Source: Ceratorhiza oryzae-sativae
Lineage: Eukaryota > Basidiomycota > Agaricomycetes > Cantharellales > Ceratobasidiaceae
Direction: 5' to 3'
NCBI GenBank assembly: GCA_030998015.1
Contig: JARWMV010000235.1
Location: 372,001-436,000, forward strand
Length of the DNA stretch: 64,000 bases
The position numbers and the translations under genes were made by a program. Shown in pieces: positions 57,611 to 64,000 of the stretch. The notes under the pieces are model-generated. The model did not search any database, was not told the DNA's origin, and saw nothing but the letters and a program-made list of their open reading frames with translations. Position 1 is the first letter of the stretch; each line of letters begins with the position of its first letter.

Positions 57611-57823
57611 CACTGGCTCACAAAAGAAACGCAGCACATGACAGAAAAATCTTCAAGCTCCAATCCTGTGCGACATACTGTATTTAGAGAGTACATGCAT
57701 TAATAGATAATATGCGCAGAGGAGTAGAGTGTAAGTGTGTAAAATATCTAACGGTTCCGCGCAGTTCTCGCAGTGAGAGGGGACTTGTAAATCGTGGCTA
57801 GCTGCATTACTTTTGTAATGTAA
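57611..57823 (+). repeat. Left terminal inverted repeat of the Tc1-like element
   Basis: 213 bases from CACTGGCTC to GTAATGTAA. It pairs with 59685-59897 in inverse orientation at 206 of 213 positions by eye. Confidence 0.93.
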
Positions 57824-58278
57824 CCTCGCCTTCAGCCATTCTCACGAACTCACTGCTCTTTCACACATTCACCACACCAAGAAACTCACTCCGTAGGCTA
57901 TCTGTCATGACTCGCTATGCTACACCCAAAGTTTGTGCTTGAATCAATGAGCTAGGCCATCAGGGGATGTCATTCTGCAAGATCAGACCTACAGTTGGAG
58001 TTCACCCAACTACAGCTAGTTGCATTTACACCCGCAATTGTAAAACCCGCAGTTTGACGTCTGTAGCTGCCAAGTCCAGTTGCCCACGCATTCTTACTGT
58101 CTCTGATGCCAAATTTGCTGGGCTCTCACTCGCTCGAGGCCAAACTAGTAATGCAGTGCATGTTATGACCCATCAAATGGACATAACAAAACAACCAAAT
58201 ATTTCTACAGATTTATGGCATTTTTCCTAAGCAGAACAAGCCATAAACAAGGTCACGTGACCTCGGCGCTTAGCCGGC

Positions 58279-58510
58279 GCTTACGGTGGTTACCCTGAAC
58301 TCGCTCCAGCATTTCTCTCCATCGTTACTTGGAGCAAGGAGCGAGTTGTCACGTGATCTTGGCGCTTATGGCAGGATCACATGACCTCAGTGCCTACGGT
58401 GGTTACCCTGAACTCGCTCCAGCATTTCTCTCCCTTGTTACTTGGAGTGAGGAGCGAGTTATCACGTGATCTTGGCGCTTACGGCAGGATCACGTGACCT
58501 CAGTGCCTAC
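58279..58510 (+). repeat. 113-bp tandem repeat with CACGTG palindromes
   Basis: The unit beginning GGTGGTTACCCTGAACTCGC occurs at about 58285 and again at 58398. Each unit contains an inverted pair (ACTCGCTCC ... GGAGCGAGT) able to form a hairpin. TCACGTGA-like palindromes occur at both unit boundaries and just outside the array (near 58253, 58350, 58378, 58463 and 58489; the 58378 site is TCACATGA). Confidence 0.85.
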
Positions 58511-58829
58511 CCCTCGGACCTCACGCGGCTCTATAAGATTCAGAGCCGCACAAACTTAAGACAAACAATTACCTAACCCATAGTACTGTACATAACCTAC
58601 ACCTACTGCGGAGTGTGCTTAGATAATACGTCCGCAGCCACCGCAGCCACAGGTATATATAAGGAGGATAAAGCAAGGCTGGACGCCTCAGCTTGCTTTA
58701 TCTCGTCAACCACCATAGACCATAGCAAACACTGTAACTAGAACACTCAATACATACTGCATAGCACCAAACCGTCAACGCAGCCACTACTTAAGTGCTC
58801 CACAAGGGAGCCTCCAGAGGGTCACGACA

Positions 58830-59600
58830 GTGCAGGTTCGCAACCACCTTTTCCCCCATGTCAGTGTCCAGACTGTGCGCCGAAATCTCAAGGGGATTGG
58901 GCTTAGAGCATATGTACGGCGTCGCGTTCCACTCATCTCATGCATCAACAAGCAAATTCGGCTCACCTGGTGCCAAGAACGAGCAACTTGGATAGCAGCT
59001 GATTGGGCTCACATGATGTACTCGGATGAAAAGAAAGTCAATTTATTTGGCTTGGATGGGCACCAATATTTGTATAGAACAGTAGGGAAGTCAATGGATC
59101 CACGATACACTCGAAAAACCATGAAACACAGTGGTGGTAGTCTCATGACATGGGGGGTCATCCACCAACGTGGTGTTGGGCAACTTGTCCGTATCCACGG
59201 AACCTTGACTGGGCGGTATTACACAGAAATACTACAGGAGGGACTTCTAGGGACGCTGAAGGATGCAAAACTCAAGAAAAGTCAGATGATATTCCAACAA
59301 GACAACGACCTGAAGCATACCTCACATGTGGCCCAAGACTGGCTAAGTGCCAAGTCAATCCACATATCGCCATGGCCGGCTCAGAGCCCGGATTTGAATA
59401 TAATCAAGCATGTATGGAGCTATGTGGATCGGAAGGTTCACTCTAGGTGTGTTTTGCCAAGTAATCTAGAGGAACTATGGGACGCTTTTCAGGAGGAGTG
59501 GCATTGTGTACCTCAGGACTTCATTGATCATTTGTACGAGTCCCTTCCTTGTAGAGTACAAGCTGTGATCCAAGCAAGGGGTGGGAATACAGAGTATTGA
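58830..59600 (+). pseudogene. Tc1/mariner transposase, N-terminally truncated, catalytic Glu replaced by Lys
   Basis: The readable part starts inside the second helix-turn-helix (VSVQTVRRNLKGIGLRAYVR) and continues into the DDE domain. Catalytic blocks are MMYSDEKKVNLFG (first Asp), IFQQDNDLKHTSH (second Asp) and SPWPAQSPDLNIIKHVW. Exactly 34 residues after the second Asp, where DD34E enzymes have Glu (IIEHVW), this copy has Lys (AAG at 59406-59408). The frame ends normally (QARGGNTEY). The first helix-turn-helix and a convincing start codon are missing. A G-to-A change in GAG, after a C (ATC GAG), would explain the Lys. Confidence 0.9.
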
Positions 59601-59684
59601 TCTTCTTTCATATGTATATACATAAAGATTCATCTAAAATACAACTATGCCTTGTAGATTGCCTCGGAGAAGTCTTTCGTAGTG

Positions 59685-59897
59685 TTACATTACAAAAGTA
59701 ATGCAGCTAGCCACGACTTACAAGTCCCCTCTCACCGCGAGAACTGCGCGGAACCGTTAGATATTTTACACGCTTACACTCTACTCCTCTACGCATATTA
59801 TCTATTAATGCATGTACTCTCTAAATACAGTATGTCGCACAGGATTGGAGCTCGAAGATTTTTCCGTCACGTGCTGCGTTTCTTTTGTGAGCCAGTG
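59685..59897 (-). repeat. Right terminal inverted repeat of the Tc1-like element
   Basis: Inverse of 57611-57823. It starts TTACATTACAAAAG on the plus strand and ends GAGCCAGTG before the TA duplication. Confidence 0.93.
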
Positions 59898-60050
59898 TAT
59901 CTCTGGAGCACTAAAACGGCCAAGAAACCGGACGGCAGGGGGGCGTAGGCTCGTCTGTCGGGCATTGCTCGGAGCAGCAGGAAACGGGCTCAGGGGCCGA
60001 CGATGGGGCGGAGTAGAAAGCAGTTTCCATACCCTATACACGCTGTAAAT

Positions 60051-60094
60051 GTCTTACATAGCCTCGGGCTGAGCGGACAGAATAAACTGGACTC
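60051..60094 (+). repeat. Dispersed 44-bp repeat, copy 2
   Basis: Matches 38404-38447 at 37 of 44 positions. It is followed here by a run of about ten A residues, which could mark the 3' end of a retroposed copy or a poly(A)-type tail. Confidence 0.6.
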
Positions 60095-60847
60095 AAAAAA
60101 AAAATCACCAGATCTGGGTCAAAAAGTCGTCTCATGAGCCAGTAGGAGTACTTTGGCAGCCTTTAATGATCAACGAGTATTATTCCCTTTGCGCAAACTG
60201 AACGAAGTTGGAGGCTTTCAGTTCTACGAAATGCTGTTAGCCTCTTGTTTAAACACGACGAGTGACGGGTGTCAGAGCTTGACCTGGTCGCTCTAGGCCG
60301 GACGCGCTGATGTACGCGAAGTAGGTGTAACTAGCTCAGCATAAATAATGTGTTTGGAGGGCTCACACATGCTGTATGTCAATCGACGAATCCTCGAAGC
60401 GTGATCGCGAGGGTTGCCCATATGAACAACTTCTGGGCCGTGCTGAGCTAGGTTGTATATATATGTCTGCACCTTAAGCTTTCGGGTTTTGATTCTGGTT
60501 GTGAGCGGCGGTAGGCTTTTTTTAAAGGTACGCAAGCGCACACATACGCCCGCAACTCACTGTGAGCCTTTACACCAGATCAAGGGGCCACGTGTATACA
60601 GTGCTCGCCTCGCAGGCTGAGTCTCACTGTGCCATTACGACCGCAGCCGACAGAATCTAGACCGTTTAAATCGCGGAGCGATCAAACGCTTACCATAAGA
60701 GCTCAATGTGTTTTCGTAAGCACGAGATGGGAAGATTACTCATCGCATCATACCATGTGCGCCTTCGAATGGAAGTTATTGGCCGTGTATCTGACGCTCA
60801 TCTTCTTCGAATGATGCAATCGAATACCCTCCACCTTCATGAAAACT
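60095..60847. other. Intergenic between the Tc1-like element and reductase paralog 3
   Basis: No gene recognised; holds the paralog 3 promoter region. Confidence 0.5.
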
Positions 60848-60855
60848 TATATAAA
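60848..60855 (+). promoter_or_regulatory. TATA box of reductase paralog 3
   Basis: TATATAAA, 83 bases before the ATG at 60931. Confidence 0.68.
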
Positions 60856-60930
60856 CTGGGGCCACGTACCTTAGAGTCTACCCATTCTCCCACCGACTGC
60901 AGCTTGAACGCGGAACCCAGCAAGAACAAA

Positions 60931-62178
60931 ATGTCTACCCTTCAGAAGGCAGCTCTTCTTGTAGAGGAACATGGAAAAGTCGAGGTCGGCACCCGCCTGG
61001 TCCCGTCATCTCCAGGCCCCAACCAGATCCTTGTAAGAGTGACAGCGGCTGCAGGTACATGAGCGAACCAACTCTTGTTTGAATAATATTCTTACTTGTT
61101 ATTATTAGTTAATCCAGTAGATTGGAAGGTCTGAAAAATACTCACCACCATCTGCAAAAGCTGCTAACGCCCAGACAGGTCTTGGGGAACTATAGTTTCC
61201 TGGTTCAAGAATACCCGGCCGTCCTCGGCTCAGACGGTGCTGGAGTTGTTGAATCTGTTGGACCAAATGTGGCTGGACTAAAAAAGGGGGACAGAGTGTA
61301 CATCTCATATTCTCTTCATGGATTAATCATATACTCACCAAATTATCCTTTATAGATTCTTTCAGGGGCGCTACATTCCCGACCTAGCGACTTTCCAGCA
61401 TTATGCTATTGCGGACAGCGAGCTATTGGCAAGGATACCAGAAGGCGTGAGCGACGATGAGGCTGCTACGATTCCTGTAGCAATCATCGCAGCCGGATTC
61501 GGGTTGTTTGAAAAGTCGGGAGTTCCGTTCCCATTAAACGGACCAACGGCATCTGGAAAGCCGGTGCTGATATTTGGAGGGAGCTCATCAGTAGGACAGT
61601 ACGGTATGTTGATACGTTTCTAGTATCCCATGACCAATTATAATATATTGCATTTAGCAATCCAGCTTGCTCGGATTGCAGGGTTTTCGCCTATTGTTAC
61701 GACAGCATCAGCTAAACATGCCGAACACCTCAAGGCCCTTGGTGCAACTCATGTGGTTGACCGCAATGCAGATGCCAAGACAATCCAAGCCGCTTTCAAA
61801 AACCCGGTTGCGCTTGTACTCGATACAATTTCGCAGCATGAGACTCAGTCTGTCGCGTTCGAGGTTCTTCACACACCAACCCCTGTCCCTGGAGCGCACT
61901 TGGCTGTTGTGCTTGGTTTTCGAGAGGATTTGAGGGCCAAAAATGAAGCGCTCAGAAACGACGCTATCAATGTGCACGAAGTCTTGGGAATCTCACACTT
62001 GAACCGTGAAATTGCAGCACCATTTTGGCGTGCCATAGAGGGTTGGATCAAAGACCGGAAACTGGTACCGAATCGTGTGCAGGTTGTCTCAGGAGGATTG
62101 GCTGGGGTAACAGAAGCGCTTAGGTTGTCCAAGGAGGGTGTGAGCGGGGTAAAACTTGTTCTTCACCCTCATGATTAA
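60931..62178 (+). CDS. Medium-chain reductase/dehydrogenase paralog 3
   Basis: Five exons, frame intact. The start MSTLQKAALLVEEHGKVEVG leads to NPVDWK, an intron, then VLGNYSFLVQEYPAVLGSDG. Next are AGVVESVGPNVAGLKKGDRV, FFQGRYIPDLATFQHYAIAD, the nucleotide-binding [20 protein letters not shown] and LKALGATHVVDRNADAKTIQ. It ends VSGVKLVLHPHD. It has the same domain order and intron phases as paralog 2. It is separated from paralog 2 by about 3.5 kb, of which 2.3 kb is the Tc1-like element, so the two were nearer neighbours before the insertion. No zinc ligands. Function within the superfamily unknown. Confidence 0.9.
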
Positions 62179-64000
62179 TGGTCATGTAGTTGATGCGTGT
62201 AATTTAAATTAATGCCAGTGAAGTACAACACTGATCAGTCTCATCCAACACCGTAAATACTTGGTGGCCGTAAGTATACACGAATATGCCCAGCAACTTT
62301 TGAAGCGTTGGGTTAAACTCATTCTATCCACAAATACGTGAGCTTAACTCATGATCACCCTCTTCACGAACTCGATGGCTCACACCTGCTTTCAGACATT
62401 CTGTTGGCCGATTCCGTGCAGTGGTCCCCCCGCAGGCCACGTCCCGCTGTCTCATGATTTTTCCAAATCATTCATGACCGACAAGCAACTACAAGGGTAT
62501 TAAATGTGCATATATTCATAAATAGGCGAAATTGTGTTGGAAGAACAACAACGTAGGCCCGATTGAACCTATGAAAGTGAAGCACAATTTGTCTCTACGC
62601 ACCTATCCACCTACATTTTATAGTTTAAATTAATCGGTGTCTCGGAAAATTTGTGCTCCTAAGGAGGAGGGGTTGCGCATCGCAGTTGACGGAGCTGTAC
62701 GGGTTGTACCGAAAGACTTTGCAAAGAGCTGAAAATCTAGTTAGCACAAAGTAGTTCAGCAGGTCTAAGCATGCTCTGGGGCGCTCACTGGGTTCGGAGC
62801 AGTACGGGCTATCAGCCCGATGTAGGCCTAAATAAGCTCTCCAGGTTATAATTTGATTCTGAGGTACTGCTGTGCGTTAGCTAGATTCTGGGGTTTTGCA
62901 GAGGCGAGGGATTCGCTACTGCGTTTACAGCGCCTAACAGTATCCCTCCGATGCGACACGTGCCCGTGCGGTTTATACCTATATGCAAAAGTATTTTCCA
63001 AGCGCTGAACCAAGTTTGGTTTTTGTGTTTGTCGTGCAGTTGAGAAATCCGATGTGCCTCCACAAGTTCGAGCACGAAAGCTTTGTAACGTAGCTAAGAT
63101 TGATAAAAAAGAAATAGTGCGCGTCAAATGGCACAAGCCACTTCCGTCTACGATTGCTCTACAAAGATCCATGTTTCAGCACCGTAAATCGTCGATTTTG
63201 GGCTAACCACTTGGCTAATGAAATCCTTTGAGGATAATGTTCAAGTTGAAAGTCTGAAAGTGGCCCTCGGGGGCCGCGAAGGGCCTCAATTCGAGCTGAT
63301 CGTGTTGTCACTTTTGCGAAGCTACTGTCAATTCTGGTTGTAGTCACTCAACAAGCATCTCTGATGGCATTAGCAGTCATTTAAGTTCTACTGTAGTCTT
63401 TACATAGTATCCTGGCCTCGCTCTGCGCAGGAACTTGTCAAAGACGCTCTGAGCGGGATTTTGGTGCAGAGCGGTCCTATTCCCAAACAGCCTATACCGT
63501 TCTGTCTGCGCCATTTTTTAAATATTTTTTAGCTATTATATGGAGATGTCGTCCTCGAACTCGTGGAGGTACGGAGGACTTCCCAACTGCGCGAAAAAAA
63601 AAACACTACAATCAAACTTTGCTCGGCGCTTGGAAAATACATTTGCAAATTGGTGTAAGTACGATACCGGCCTTTGAACCTCGCGCCGCGCATACAGACT
63701 AAGGATCGAAGTGAATATTCATGTCCAGCTGCCTTGAATTGTTCCATTTTTCGAAGCGATTGACATAACTCGCTCTGCTGGCCTCAAAAGCTGACAGCTT
63801 CCGGTGTACTCACATGCTACGGCACAGCTTGGTGTAGATCAAAGTCAGTCAGCGGTAGACTGGGTGACGCGTCCCTACTGTAGATACTGGATATATTCGT
63901 ACGTGGAGATCCGATGACAATACTGCGTCCTACCATCAAGTGGTGCCTCAAAATGAAAGACGGCCCATTTGGACCATTCCAGAAATGAGGTGTGCTAGTC
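62179..64000. other. Terminal intergenic stretch, no gene recognised
   Basis: 1.8 kb of AT-rich sequence to the window edge. Minus frames at 62846-63172 and 63529-63747 have no recognisable domains; nothing called. Confidence 0.5.

Larger units (their letters stand above)
57611..59897 (+). mobile_element. Tc1/mariner-like DNA transposon with 213-bp inverted ends, inactive
   Basis: Ends read CACTGGCTCACAAAAGAAAC inward and are flanked by TA at 57609-57610 and 59898-59899, the Tc1/mariner target duplication. The inverted repeats (57611-57823 and 59685-59897) are each 213 bp and differ at seven positions, all transitions. Inside are a tandem repeat (about 58279-58510), roughly 1 kb without coding potential, and a transposase frame (58830-59600) lacking its first DNA-binding domain and one catalytic residue. 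It is a dead or non-autonomous copy lying between reductase paralogs 2 and 3. Confidence 0.92.

Noticed and set aside
57240..62178. Reductase cluster as part of a secondary-metabolite gene cluster
   Set aside because: No polyketide synthase, peptide synthetase, terpene cyclase or P450 gene is present in the window.

Overview
The window is nuclear DNA of a filamentous basidiomycete, probably an agaricomycete of the Rhizoctonia/Ceratobasidium type (inference). The evidence is short GT-AG introns of about 50-60 nt in nearly every gene, a fused glutamine amidotransferase-IGPS-PRAI tryptophan gene, a basidiomycete-type G-alpha, a cutinase, and compact genes on both strands. All exon joins below were made by eye from reading frame, splice signals and family knowledge; no search was run.

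Layout. 0-6.6 kb: the 3' end of USO1 (+), a complete G-protein alpha subunit (+) and trifunctional TRP1 (-). 8-9 kb: small secreted protein A. 9.3-20.1 kb: an SLC26/SulP anion transporter (-), the SWR1 chromatin-remodelling ATPase (+) and a Zn2Cys6 transcription factor (-). 20.6-27.6 kb: three tandem small secreted protein genes (B, C, D). D carries a stop codon and a complete 3,088-bp hAT transposon in its second intron, with matching inverted ends and an 8-bp target duplication. 28.7-32.7 kb: EFG1 (-) and an APC amino-acid/choline-type permease (+) on a shared 180-bp promoter. 33.2-37.6 kb: a CENP-B-type DNA-binding protein and a protein with several zinc-cluster motifs. 39.5-47.4 kb: a cutinase (+), a 3-hydroxyacyl-CoA dehydrogenase (-), a UPF0303/YBR137W-like gene (+) and an ENA-type P-type ATPase (-). 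48.4-49.2 kb: a degenerate secreted-protein relative (-). 50.3-53.2 kb: a D-2-hydroxyacid dehydrogenase and a five-unit polyubiquitin gene. 53.9-62.2 kb: three tandem medium-chain reductase paralogs, with a dead Tc1/mariner-like element between copies 2 and 3.

Three themes stand out. First, a lineage-type family of roughly 200-residue secreted proteins, with four conserved cysteines and conserved splice sites, occurs five times; I do not recognise it as a described family. Second, two transposons can be delimited to the base, and both look inactivated by C-to-T changes at CpG. Third, many highly conserved genes (ubiquitin, TRP1, SWR1, ENA, cutinase) carry single-base frameshifts, mostly at short homopolymers. 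This looks more like assembly error than pseudogenisation, so the reading frames given here should be treated as conceptual.
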